This document shows positions 1-7,126 of a stretch of DNA of 64,000 bases, in pieces. The position numbers were made by a program, and so were the translations under genes. This stretch comes from Maribacter aquimaris (lineage in GTDB: Bacteria; Bacteroidota; Bacteroidia; Flavobacteriales; Flavobacteriaceae): assembly GCF_014596745.1 (NCBI RefSeq), contig NZ_JABTCF010000001.1, positions 186,001 through 250,000 on the forward strand, read 5' to 3'. The notes beneath the pieces were generated by a model, which worked only from the letters and a program-made list of their open reading frames with translations, was not told the DNA's origin and did not search any database. Position 1 is the stretch's first letter. Each line of letters opens with the position of its first letter.

Positions 1-163
1 TGTAGTTTTGTTACAGTACTATGTATAAAAAGGTACTATTTTATATAATATTTAACAATAAGGGGTATGCAATAGGGGAGTAGAAAAATACTATATATCT
101 CATTTACAGTCTTTTATACTTATTTACAAGTAAGAATGCAAAAATCAATAAAATGTAATAAAA

Positions 164-696
164 ATGACTTGGGTCATTGTTTTAGGGTTAGTGTTCATCT
201 TCCTTTTCCTGAAAATAGGTTATGACATTGCTTATTGTCCTAATACTCCTATGTGTATTCATGCGGTTCCTATTATTGATGAAAGTGGTTCTTTTCATTG
301 TTACGGGTACCCTTGAATATTTTATACAAGCCAAAGGATTGGAGGGGGCAGTTGATTCGGATTCACATTAAGGCCTTGTTCATGGATTTCTATTTCCATC
401 CTTTAAATCGAATAAGTTCCCAGGAAAAGGAAAAAAACATAAAAAACAATAGGTTTCTAAAAAGAGGCATCTCAAAATAAATGGTATTCTTAAGGCTTTA
501 CAAACCTAAAGTCAGTCAACTAGTATTGAATATTGATACAGGGAATTGTATCACAGATGCCAAATTGTATCCTGTATTTGCTTTTTTAAACCTTAGCCAG
601 GGACAATTCAATATTAATTTTATGGGACAAAACCAATTCATACTTCCTATACAGAATAGACCAATACTTGTAATTAGAGCACTTATTAACACTTAA
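164..696 (+). pseudogene. Decayed membrane-protein gene, possibly the usual partner of gerW
   Basis: Three coding pieces follow each other here. At 164-316 a 50-codon frame starts with a hydrophobic segment (MTWVIVLGLVFIFLFL) and then stops. From about 298 another frame reads through a piece ending in FMDFYFHPLNR. It meets a TAA at 478-480 and continues in the same frame to 696 with LVLNIDTGNC, TDAKLYPVFAFLN and INFMGQNQF. An N-terminal membrane anchor followed by this C-terminal block is how I remember the small DUF2953-like proteins found beside GerW genes, and the block ends only 11 bp before the gerW remnant. I infer one gene broken by at least one frameshift and one stop. The family name is weakly supported; these could also be independent spurious frames. 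Confidence 0.4.
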
Positions 697-707
697 AACC
701 CAATACT

Positions 708-1070
708 ATGGAATTCCGTTTTGAAAAATTATTGGCAAAGACCACAGACTTTATGAAGGCCGAGGCCGATACAGAAACTGTAGTTGGCAAATAATTTAAA
801 CTGGGTGAATTTAAATGTGTACCCGTTATAAAGGTAGGCATGGGATTTGGCTCTGGTAGGGGTGAAGGCACAAAAGGCCAGGGCATGGGTGCTGGTGCGA
901 CTGTGGACATTGAACCTATTAGCTTTTTAGTGACCATAGGTGATCAAATTTCATTTTTGAAAGCAGGCAAATCACACGGATTGGCTACTGCATTTAAAAA
1001 GGTTCCTGGCCTTATTGAAATAAAACCAGAAATAGGAAAGCCGAAGAAACCGGCGCTTAAATCTTCCTAA
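708..1070 (+). pseudogene. GerW/YtfJ-family protein with an in-frame stop
   Basis: Reading from ATG 708 gives MEFRFEKLLAKTTDFMKAEA...VVGK, then a TAA at 792-794. The same frame continues without shift through FKLGEFKCVPVIKVGMGFG, a Gly-rich stretch, EPISFLVTIGDQISFL and a C-terminal tail ending at 1070. This is the complete 121-codon layout of the GerW (YtfJ) family, originally described from Bacillus spores but common in non-sporulating bacteria, where its role is unknown. In relatives the position after VVGK is a sense codon, so one substitution to TAA fits a recent nonsense mutation. A restart at ATG 840 would give only the Gly-rich C-terminal half. The upstream neighbour is decayed too. 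A terminator hairpin follows. Confidence 0.75.
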
Positions 1071-1091
1071 AAGGCGAAGGATCTATAATCA

Positions 1092-1128
1092 AAGGATGGT
1101 TTTCCTTAAGGGCAAACCATCCTTTTTT
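1092..1128 (+). terminator. Intrinsic terminator after the gerW remnant
   Basis: An 11-bp perfect stem (AAGGATGGTTT at 1092-1102 with AAACCATCCTT at 1114-1124) is followed by a T run to 1128. It sits 22 bp past the end of the gerW frame. The rest of the gap to 1347 is AT-rich leader for the next gene. Confidence 0.7.
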
Positions 1129-1206
1129 ATGGGAACGTTTGTACCGTGTGAAGAACTACATAAGCAACAAAATCTTTTACTATTATTAAATTAATTAGCA
1201 AAACCT

Positions 1207-1214
1207 TATATTTG
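1207..1214 (+). promoter_or_regulatory. -7 element for the cold-shock-domain gene
   Basis: TATATTTG matches the Bacteroidota sigma -7 element TAnnTTTG. No good -33 TTG is visible at the usual distance. It would give a leader of about 125 nt before ATG 1348, which fits the long leaders often seen on cold-shock genes. Confidence 0.4.
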
Positions 1215-1347
1215 CATAAGTTTTTGAATTAGGGACCATTTTTCAATGAAATGGTCATATGTTTTCTCCAAGATTGTTTTTTTTCATAGCACGATTTGTT
1301 TAAGCCCTTTTTCTTAAATTTAAAACAAAAATTTATTGTAATAAAAT

Positions 1348-1803
1348 ATGGCCAAGTCGCAACAGACATTTAACAAAAGTGAAAAAGAAAAGAAGCGTTT
1401 GAAAAAACGTGAGGAAAAGAAAAAGAAAAAAGTAGCTCGAAAAGCTGCAGCTAAAGAAAGTGGCGGCGGCATTCAGTTTGCTTACGTTGATTACAACGGC
1501 AATTTAACCGATACCCCTCCAGATCCATCCCAAAAGATAGAAATCGAGGCAGAGGATATTGTTTTGGGAATTCCTAAGAAAGAGGAAAGTGATGAGGAGA
1601 AATTCGATCCAGTAAGAACAGGTAAAGTTTCTTTCTATGATTCTTCCAAAGGATTTGGTTTTATCATAGATGCGGTTGACCAAGAAAAGTATTTTACCCA
1701 TGTCAGTGGTTTAATTGATGAAATCGAAGAAAACGATAAAGTATCCTTTGAACTTGAAAAAGGGCAACGTGGTATGAATGCCGTTAGGGTTAAGAAAATC
1801 TAA
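1348..1803 (+). CDS. Cold-shock-domain protein with Lys-rich N-terminal extension
   Basis: A 151-residue protein. Residues 1-38 are extremely rich in Lys, Arg and Glu and should be disordered and nucleic-acid binding. Residues 40-90 are a linker. Residues 91-151 form a single OB-fold cold-shock domain, with the RNP-1-like motif KGFGFI (about 101-106) and the RNP-2 position YFTHVS (about 115-120), where most CspA proteins have FVHFS. It probably binds single-stranded RNA or DNA as a chaperone. Classic CspA proteins are about 65-70 residues, so this is an extended form that I recall from Flavobacteriaceae. It is monocistronic, between its own -7 element and a terminator at 1836. A short classic CspA begins at 63853. 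Confidence 0.88.
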   Translation: MAKSQQTFNKSEKEKKRLKKREEKKKKKVARKAAAKESGGGIQFAYVDYNGNLTDTPPDPSQKIEIEAEDIVLGIPKKEESDEEKFDPVRTGKVSFYDSSKGFGFIIDAVDQEKYFTHVSGLIDEIEENDKVSFELEKGQRGMNAVRVKKI

Positions 1804-1835
1804 CACCATACCATTTCATAACAAATTTGATTTAT

Positions 1836-1865
1836 AAAGACCGTGATACATTTGCGGTCTTTTTG
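1836..1865 (+). terminator. Intrinsic terminator of the cold-shock-domain gene
   Basis: AAAGACCG (1836-1843) pairs perfectly with CGGTCTTT (1855-1862) across an 11-nt loop, and the stem runs into a T tract, 33 bp past the stop codon. Confidence 0.75.
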
Positions 1866-2088
1866 TTTCTTACCATTTCAAGCCTGCCACCAATAGAGGG
1901 CATAAGCCCCCCTAAAAGCATATCAAAATAAATGTTCGCCCTACATTGATTCGGCCGATTATCAAATGATCAAAAATACCCAATCTTAGGATAGGGATTA
2001 TCCAAATTCGTTGTTTTGAAACGTAGTCCCATTCGAAAAAGGACATACTGATATCATAACAATTTGACTGTGTGAATACCTTCAAGGT

Positions 2089-2117
2089 GTGGACTTTTAT
2101 TGGTCCACCTCTTTTTT
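2089..2117 (+). terminator. Terminator-like hairpin in the 1866-2181 gap
   Basis: GTGGAC (2089-2094) pairs with GTCCAC (2103-2108) and is followed by TTTTTT at 2112-2117. No gene on the plus strand ends just upstream, so it may be an attenuator or the end of an unannotated transcript. I see no convincing coding frame or RNA in the remainder of 1866-2181. Confidence 0.35.
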
Positions 2118-2181
2118 ATGCTAATTTTACTGTTTTAATCAAAGGATAATTATAGTATGGGGTCAGAATTCAAACAAAGGA

Positions 2182-3108
2182 ATGGTAATGGGTAAACCGC
2201 AGTCTTCAATGCTTATTCTACTGGCATTCTTCTCCATATATGTTATTTGGGGTTCTACCTACCTTTTAAATAAAATCGCCGTAAATGAATTACCCCCTTT
2301 TATGCTTGCGGCCATCCGTTTTACTGTTGCTGGGATATTGATATTCATTATCGCCATAATGATGGGAAAAAGTATTGCCATAAGCTGGCGGCAATTGAAG
2401 AATACCATAATTGCCGGTTTCCTGTTCTTATCCTTTGGAAATGGGATAGTAGTTTGGGCCCTTAGGTTTGTTGATAGTGGGTTCGCCGCTTTGGAAGTTT
2501 CTGCTCAGCCATTGATTGTTCTCCTACTTATGCGTATCCTCCAAGGTAAAAAAATACAGTTGATGTCCATTGTTGGGGTAATCCTAGGTTTGATCGGAAT
2601 TTATTTACTGGTGAGCCAAAAGCAAATCCTCAGTCAAGAGAATTCCATTTTAGGAATGACCATGATCTTTCTATGTATGTTGAGTTGGGCCTATGGAAGT
2701 ATTTTTGTCGGAAAGGCAGATTTACCAAGAAACCACTTTGTGAATACGGGTTATCAAATGCTGATGGCGGGTATTATGCTTGCTATTTCGAGTCTGCTTT
2801 TTAACGAGACATGGAGCTCTCCACGGGTATGGAGCAGCCCTGTCCAAATTTCGGTGGTATTGCTTATCATATTTGGCAGTATCGTGGCCTTTACATCGTT
2901 TAATTATTTATTAAAAGTCGTTTCCCCTGAAAAAGTAGCCACCTCTACCTATGTAAATCCCATAATCGCTCTAGCCTTAGGTTGGTATTTTTTGGATGAA
3001 ACGATTACCCTACAGTCCATTATAGCCGCAGTAGTACTGCTTACAGGTGTTTATTTTATCAACACGAAACGAAAATTCATGGTTTTTACCCGTTTTTTCC
3101 GATCATGA
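2182..3108 (+). CDS. EamA-family (DMT superfamily) transporter, YedA-like
   Basis: A 308-residue integral membrane protein with about ten hydrophobic helices arranged as two EamA repeats (roughly residues 12-145 and 155-295). The first repeat starts with the family signature YVIWGSTYLLNKIA; the second has SFNYLLKVVSPEKVATSTYVNPIIALALGWYFLDE, shown here only as a landmark of the drug/metabolite exporters. It most resembles the YedA-type exporters of amino acids or small metabolites; the substrate cannot be read from sequence. ATG 2182 and ATG 2188 are both possible starts. Monocistronic, and convergent with the rhodanese gene that ends at 3196. Confidence 0.85.
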   Translation: MVMGKPQSSMLILLAFFSIYVIWGSTYLLNKIAVNELPPFMLAAIRFTVAGILIFIIAIMMGKSIAISWRQLKNTIIAGFLFLSFGNGIVVWALRFVDSGFAALEVSAQPLIVLLLMRILQGKKIQLMSIVGVILGLIGIYLLVSQKQILSQENSILGMTMIFLCMLSWAYGSIFVGKADLPRNHFVNTGYQMLMAGIMLAISSLLFNETWSSPRVWSSPVQISVVLLIIFGSIVAFTSFNYLLKVVSPEKVATSTYVNPIIALALGWYFLDETITLQSIIAAVVLLTGVYFINTKRKFMVFTRFFRS

Positions 3109-3195
3109 CGATTTCCCATGTTCGTTTTAGAGGATATTGAAGCAGTGGATTCAGAGTAGGGTAAAGGACGGATTTCCACTATATATCAAGAAAAA

Positions 3196-3804
3196 TCAAC
3201 AACCACCCTCTGGTTTTCGTTTTTTCTTTTTCTTCACTGCTATAACCTTTTTGGGAGTTACCGGAGCCATTGTCTGCTCTCCCCCTGAATTTTCAGTATT
3301 ACCCTTGAAGATATCCAAATAATTGGGTACGGGCTTTTCCAAATCGAAATCTGTCACTAGAAACCGATTATCGACGAGCTGTGTGGTACTGTTCAGGATT
3401 TTTATATTATCATACCCCAATTGGTACAAGATCATCCAGGCACTGTTCGCCTCATTTTGATTTTTGCCATAAAAGACCACTGTTTTTCCCTTATTTGTTA
3501 AATCATCAAACCTTGCAATGCTTTCTGCTTCCAAAATATCCGCTGTAGGCATATTCAGGGCATTATCAATATGGCCCTTGGAATACTCGAACCTATCACG
3601 AATATCGATAAAGACGGAATTTGATGGGTCAACGTTGGAATAGTCGACCAAATAGTCTTGGGTGTTGACCATAGCCAAAGTTTCCCTGTTTGTTTTTTTA
3701 TAGACGTTTGTCGGTTTTTTAAAGGTCAATATTCCAATTAGGATGACCAAAATAAAAACCACGGTAGATATAGAGATATGTTTTGTTTTTTCCAATTCTT
3801 TCAT
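3196..3804 (-). CDS. Membrane-anchored rhodanese-like protein, catalytic Cys lost, C-terminal GGC tail (1)
   Basis: 202 residues. One membrane helix (about 11-28) anchors a rhodanese-like fold (about 48-150; landmark FIDIRDRFEYSKGHIDNA). The active-site loop that normally begins with the persulfide-forming Cys reads VVFYGKNQNEA, so that Cys is replaced by Gly. The only Cys in the whole protein is the final residue, at the end of KKKKRKPEGGC. The next gene encodes a second protein with the same tail and the same loss. I infer that the terminal Cys on a flexible basic arm is the working thiol, analogous in principle to the SoxY GGCGG arm. The fold should face the periplasm. Last gene of the 9381-to-3196 operon, 12 bp from its neighbour. 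The fold assignment is good; the carrier role is a hypothesis. Confidence 0.8.
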   Translation of the reverse strand: MKELEKTKHISISTVVFILVILIGILTFKKPTNVYKKTNRETLAMVNTQDYLVDYSNVDPSNSVFIDIRDRFEYSKGHIDNALNMPTADILEAESIARFDDLTNKGKTVVFYGKNQNEANSAWMILYQLGYDNIKILNSTTQLVDNRFLVTDFDLEKPVPNYLDIFKGNTENSGGEQTMAPVTPKKVIAVKKKKKRKPEGGC

Positions 3805-3816
3805 GACGATACAGTT

Positions 3817-4473
3817 TTAGCAACCTCCCTCTGGTTTTCTTTTTTTCTTTTTCACAATGGGAATGACGACTTTCTTCGGAGTCATATCCTGTTGTTCTAC
3901 TTGATTATGTTGTTTTATACCCACACCAAAATACATCGCGGCTGCCTTTCTGAAATCGTATAGTTCAAAAGCCTCCTTTGCCATATTTTCAGTCGGTTCA
4001 GGTGGATTAAGGATGGTGTTATACCATCCCTTGATACCTCCTTGGAGTACATGCAGGTTTTCATAATCCATTCTGGTCAATATCAACCAAGCTTGGTCTG
4101 CCTTAAAATCATCATTGGAAAACAATACAATATCATATTGACCTTGATTCAAATAGGCTTCATAATCCGCATTTAAGATCGCATCGAAAGGTATATTGAG
4201 GGCTCCTGTCAGGCTATATTCCGCGTATTCTTTTTCGTCCCGCAGATCGATCAGAAGAATCGATGGGTCTTTCGTAATGATCTTATGGGCCAAATCATCT
4301 GAGGTAACATAACGCTCAGGGTTGACTACTTTCGCCAAAAGGTCTTCCGCTGTAACACGTTCGTTTTTTTGATATGCCGGCAACAATAACAGACCTAAAG
4401 CTGCAATAAGGAGCAATGAAGCTAGGATGATATACCGATTAGCGAGAATTTTGGCCAGATTCCTATTGATCAT
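3817..4473 (-). CDS. Membrane-anchored rhodanese-like protein, catalytic Cys lost, C-terminal GGC tail (2)
   Basis: 218 residues. Membrane helix at about 12-33, then a rhodanese-like domain (about 55-152; LLIDLRDEKEYAEYSLTGAL and the HVLQGGIKGW motif). The catalytic loop reads VLFSNDDFKADQ with no Cys. After a short helical region comes a Pro/Lys linker (TPKKVVIPIV) and the tail KKKKRKPEGGC, whose last residue is the only Cys in the protein. Outside the tail and linker it is only distantly similar to its neighbour at 3196-3804, so the shared tail looks selected rather than a trace of a recent duplication. It lies 11 bp downstream of the YeeE gene in the same operon and probably handles periplasmic sulfur for the PsrABC-like complex or the permease. 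Confidence 0.8.
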   Translation of the reverse strand: MINRNLAKILANRYIILASLLLIAALGLLLLPAYQKNERVTAEDLLAKVVNPERYVTSDDLAHKIITKDPSILLIDLRDEKEYAEYSLTGALNIPFDAILNADYEAYLNQGQYDIVLFSNDDFKADQAWLILTRMDYENLHVLQGGIKGWYNTILNPPEPTENMAKEAFELYDFRKAAAMYFGVGIKQHNQVEQQDMTPKKVVIPIVKKKKRKPEGGC

Positions 4474-4484
4474 GATGCTTTATT

Positions 4485-5075
4485 TTAGTAAAATACTTTT
4501 TTAATCCGCTTTCTAACAATATCCGAAACAAAGAAGGCCACCAAGGCAATCAAGGTGACCCCAAAAATGATATAATTCGCTGGGATATCGAAACTATCCA
4601 CCAAAGTGATATTCCCTAAAAAAGAGCCATTATAAAGTCCTTCAAATACCCCATAGGCCTCTGAAAAAATGAATACCCCGACCATTATGCCAAAAACATA
4701 GACCCAAGCATCCAATTTCCCGATAGCGACGGCACACAGACTGGTACCCGGACAAAATCCGCCTGCGACGAAACCTACCCCCATAATGGCCCCTCCGATA
4801 ATCGCAGCCCATAAATAAGTGGGATGCACATATAACATGCTTATATCAACCCATCCCAGATAATCCATATAATACAAGCCGATCACCGAGACAACGGCAG
4901 CTGTGAAAAACACTTTCAGTACGGCAAAATCATATCCATAAAAAACACCTGCCAATTTCCGGGAAGAAGAAAATCCCGAAGCTTCCAAAATAAAGCCAAA
5001 GGCCAACCCGATCAGCACGGCGATAATGATGTTCCATTCATTTGTTAATATTCCATTAGGTATCAGAGGTCCCAT
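4485..5075 (-). CDS. YeeE/YedE half-size sulfur permease subunit with GGFCPGTS motif
   Basis: 196 residues with about five or six membrane helices. The YeeE/YedE (DUF395) signature VGFVAGGFCPGTSLCAVAIG lies at about 99-119, with Cys108 as the conserved permease Cys and an additional Cys114. Full-length members such as TsuA, which imports thiosulfate, are about 330-350 residues and contain two such halves. Here the two halves are separate adjacent genes (this one and 5099-5638), so a heterodimer is likely. In the family, conserved Cys residues pass thiosulfate or related sulfur species across the membrane by transient interaction. The role here is inferred from that precedent and from the rhodanese-like neighbours. 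Confidence 0.85.
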   Translation of the reverse strand: MGPLIPNGILTNEWNIIIAVLIGLAFGFILEASGFSSSRKLAGVFYGYDFAVLKVFFTAAVVSVIGLYYMDYLGWVDISMLYVHPTYLWAAIIGGAIMGVGFVAGGFCPGTSLCAVAIGKLDAWVYVFGIMVGVFIFSEAYGVFEGLYNGSFLGNITLVDSFDIPANYIIFGVTLIALVAFFVSDIVRKRIKKVFY

Positions 5076-5098
5076 ATGCCTTATATTTTACTATTAAT

Positions 5099-5638
5099 CT
5101 ATATCCAATTTTTTCTAAAAAAGTATGCAAAAAGATATGCCGTTCCGAAGATGGCCAGCATAGTGATAAACCCACCGGTCGACAATACGGCCATACCACT
5201 CAAGGCCGCCCCACTGGTACAGCCTCTGGCAATCTGTGCCCCAAGTCCAAAGAGGATTCCACCGAACAAGGCAAAGACCAAACGTCTTCGTGAAGTGATC
5301 TTTGGGGAATGTTGTACCCTAAAACCCATACGACCCGATAGGGACCCTGAAATAAAGGCTCCGGCAAGGACACCAAGGCTTTCAAAAACCAACCAGGTGT
5401 TCATGGGTGATTCATCATCCTTAACGAATTTACTGTAATAGGCATTGTTGATGGTGTGCTCATGGGAAACCTTATCGACCAACGTAACAACACTACTTTT
5501 CATAGCACCGCTAGCCCCAAGGCCACGCCCCGTCATATAAAAAGTAAAGATGATCAAAAGTCCCAATAGGAAACCTCCGAAATAAGGATTCCAATATACG
5601 TGTCTGTTATTTTCACTTGATTTATCCATTACATGCAA
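5099..5638 (-). CDS. YeeE/YedE half-size sulfur permease subunit with RGCTSG motif
   Basis: 179 residues, about four membrane helices. The signature LGAQIARGCTSGAALSGMA (about 132-150), with Cys140, is the other half-signature of YeeE/YedE permeases. It precedes the gene for the matching half by 23 bp. Its start is either the ATG at 5638 or the one encoding MDKSSENN three codons later. It lies 3 bp downstream of the NrfD gene, so the six genes from 9381 to 3817 read as one unit. The long loop at about 50-80 should be extramembranous. Substrate probably thiosulfate, sulfite or another small sulfur species; which one cannot be seen. Confidence 0.85.
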   Translation of the reverse strand: MHVMDKSSENNRHVYWNPYFGGFLLGLLIIFTFYMTGRGLGASGAMKSSVVTLVDKVSHEHTINNAYYSKFVKDDESPMNTWLVFESLGVLAGAFISGSLSGRMGFRVQHSPKITSRRRLVFALFGGILFGLGAQIARGCTSGAALSGMAVLSTGGFITMLAIFGTAYLFAYFFRKNWI

Positions 5639-5641
5639 TTA

Positions 5642-6583
5642 TTAATATAGATAACGTGTTAATTGTCCCGCTTCCACCATAACAAATCGGAATACCAGTC
5701 CACCTATGAGGATGAGAATGGCGGGGACCACAACGGGAACCTTATAACCTTTCAACTCCAAAATTTCCAAAAGTCCGGGCAACAGCAAACCGAGAATAAC
5801 CACAAAAACAAAGAACATAACGGTAAATTCGCCATTGGTCAAGAGTTGCATGGCTTCCAATTGCACTTCAGAACCTGCCCAATATCCCATGATCATATGT
5901 ACGATAAGGGCCAATTCTATAACAATAAGGACAATATCAATCTTACTGAAAAGGCTTCTTTCACTTTTCGATTTTGAAAAAAGAATAATGGTAGCCGCTG
6001 CCGTCGAAAGTCCTGATACCAAGAACAGGGGACCTAAAATGGCGTTGTTCCATAATGGGCGTGCATTAAAGGCCGATAGCAGTATCCCGGTATATATCCC
6101 AAGTACTATGGAAAGGGGAATCAATACATACGCCATATTCATTCGATTTTTGACCACAAAGGCTTGGAATTTTTTCAAAAACCCGAATTTCAAATCCATT
6201 TTAGGGAAAACCTCCTTCCAATAACTAAAAACCCAAAGCATGGATAAAGGGGTAATAATAAGCAATACCCAAGCTCCCCAGGACATGGGGGATTCAATCC
6301 TAACGGTTGTATACAACTGCCAAAAAAATATTTTATGGGTAAGGTCATAAAACAAGGCCAATAGCCCAAGTACCAAGGCTATAGGTGCTATCATAACGGC
6401 ATACTTGACCGTGGCCGGGGTTTCCTCTTCTTTTTTAATAACGGTAAATACCGCTGCAAAAAATAAGAGTCCGGCTGCCAAGCCCCCTAAAAACAGATAA
6501 ACTGAAATCGGCCAGTGCCATATTTGCAACGATGGGTCGATGTTCGGTAGGTTTCTACCACTGGTGAATAGTTCTTCTTCCAT
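5642..6583 (-). CDS. NrfD/PsrC-type membrane subunit of a molybdenum oxidoreductase
   Basis: 313 residues with about eight membrane helices and the family opening WHWPISVYLFLGGLAAG. NrfD/PsrC proteins anchor periplasmic molybdopterin/iron-sulfur enzymes and exchange electrons with menaquinone. It follows the ferredoxin gene by 9 bp, giving the standard catalytic-ferredoxin-anchor order of polysulfide, thiosulfate and tetrathionate reductases and of SoeABC sulfite dehydrogenase. Direction of electron flow is not determined by the sequence. Confidence 0.9.
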   Translation of the reverse strand: MEEELFTSGRNLPNIDPSLQIWHWPISVYLFLGGLAAGLLFFAAVFTVIKKEEETPATVKYAVMIAPIALVLGLLALFYDLTHKIFFWQLYTTVRIESPMSWGAWVLLIITPLSMLWVFSYWKEVFPKMDLKFGFLKKFQAFVVKNRMNMAYVLIPLSIVLGIYTGILLSAFNARPLWNNAILGPLFLVSGLSTAAATIILFSKSKSERSLFSKIDIVLIVIELALIVHMIMGYWAGSEVQLEAMQLLTNGEFTVMFFVFVVILGLLLPGLLEILELKGYKVPVVVPAILILIGGLVFRFVMVEAGQLTRYLY

Positions 6584-6592
6584 TGTAAGGGT

Positions 6593-7126
6593 TTATATTA
6601 AATAATAAACATGGGGTTTTGTACCCGCTTCCGGCGCCAAGGTTTTATGCTTTCTGGCTTTGAGCAATTGCGACACTTCACTGTTCGGGTTATCCAAATC
6701 CCCAAAATACATGCATTTGGTAGGACAAACCGAAACACAGGCTGGAAGTTGGCCTTTCTCGAGCCTATGATGGCAAAAAGTACACTTGTCAACATAACCA
6801 TCAGGATGTTGGTATCTTGCATCATAAGGACATGATTCTATACATGCGCCACAACCAATACATTCATCGGGGGTCACCAAAACGATTCCTCCTTCAATAA
6901 TATGGCTTGCACCTGTAGGGCAGCAGCGTACACAGGGTGCATTCTCACAATGATTGCACCGCTCGGATCGCAATTCCAACTCAAGAATGGGATAGGCTCC
7001 TTCAACCCGTTCAGTAATCCAGTCCCTGCAATACCCAATAGGAACATTGTTCTCGGTTTGACACGCAACTACGCAGTCACTGCAACCTACACACTTTTTG
7101 GTGTCGATGACCATGGCATATCTCAT
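6593..7126 (-). CDS. Four-cluster [4Fe-4S] ferredoxin subunit (PsrB/NrfC type)
   Basis: 177 residues containing sixteen cluster Cys in four groups: 12/15/18/22, 57/60/65/69, 89/92/95/99 and 115/118/130/134. This is the full complement for four [4Fe-4S] clusters that wire the molybdenum subunit to the NrfD anchor. No signal peptide is present, as expected, because these subunits are co-exported with the Tat-tagged catalytic partner. Its start overlaps the end of the catalytic gene by 4 bp (ATGA), so translation is probably coupled. Confidence 0.93.
   Translation of the reverse strand: MRYAMVIDTKKCVGCSDCVVACQTENNVPIGYCRDWITERVEGAYPILELELRSERCNHCENAPCVRCCPTGASHIIEGGIVLVTPDECIGCGACIESCPYDARYQHPDGYVDKCTFCHHRLEKGQLPACVSVCPTKCMYFGDLDNPNSEVSQLLKARKHKTLAPEAGTKPHVYYLI

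Noticed and set aside
3137-3322. Small plus-strand frame between EamA and rhodanese genes
   Set aside because: It runs over the tail of the rhodanese-like gene on the other strand and includes the antisense of its Lys-rich tail (a Phe run).
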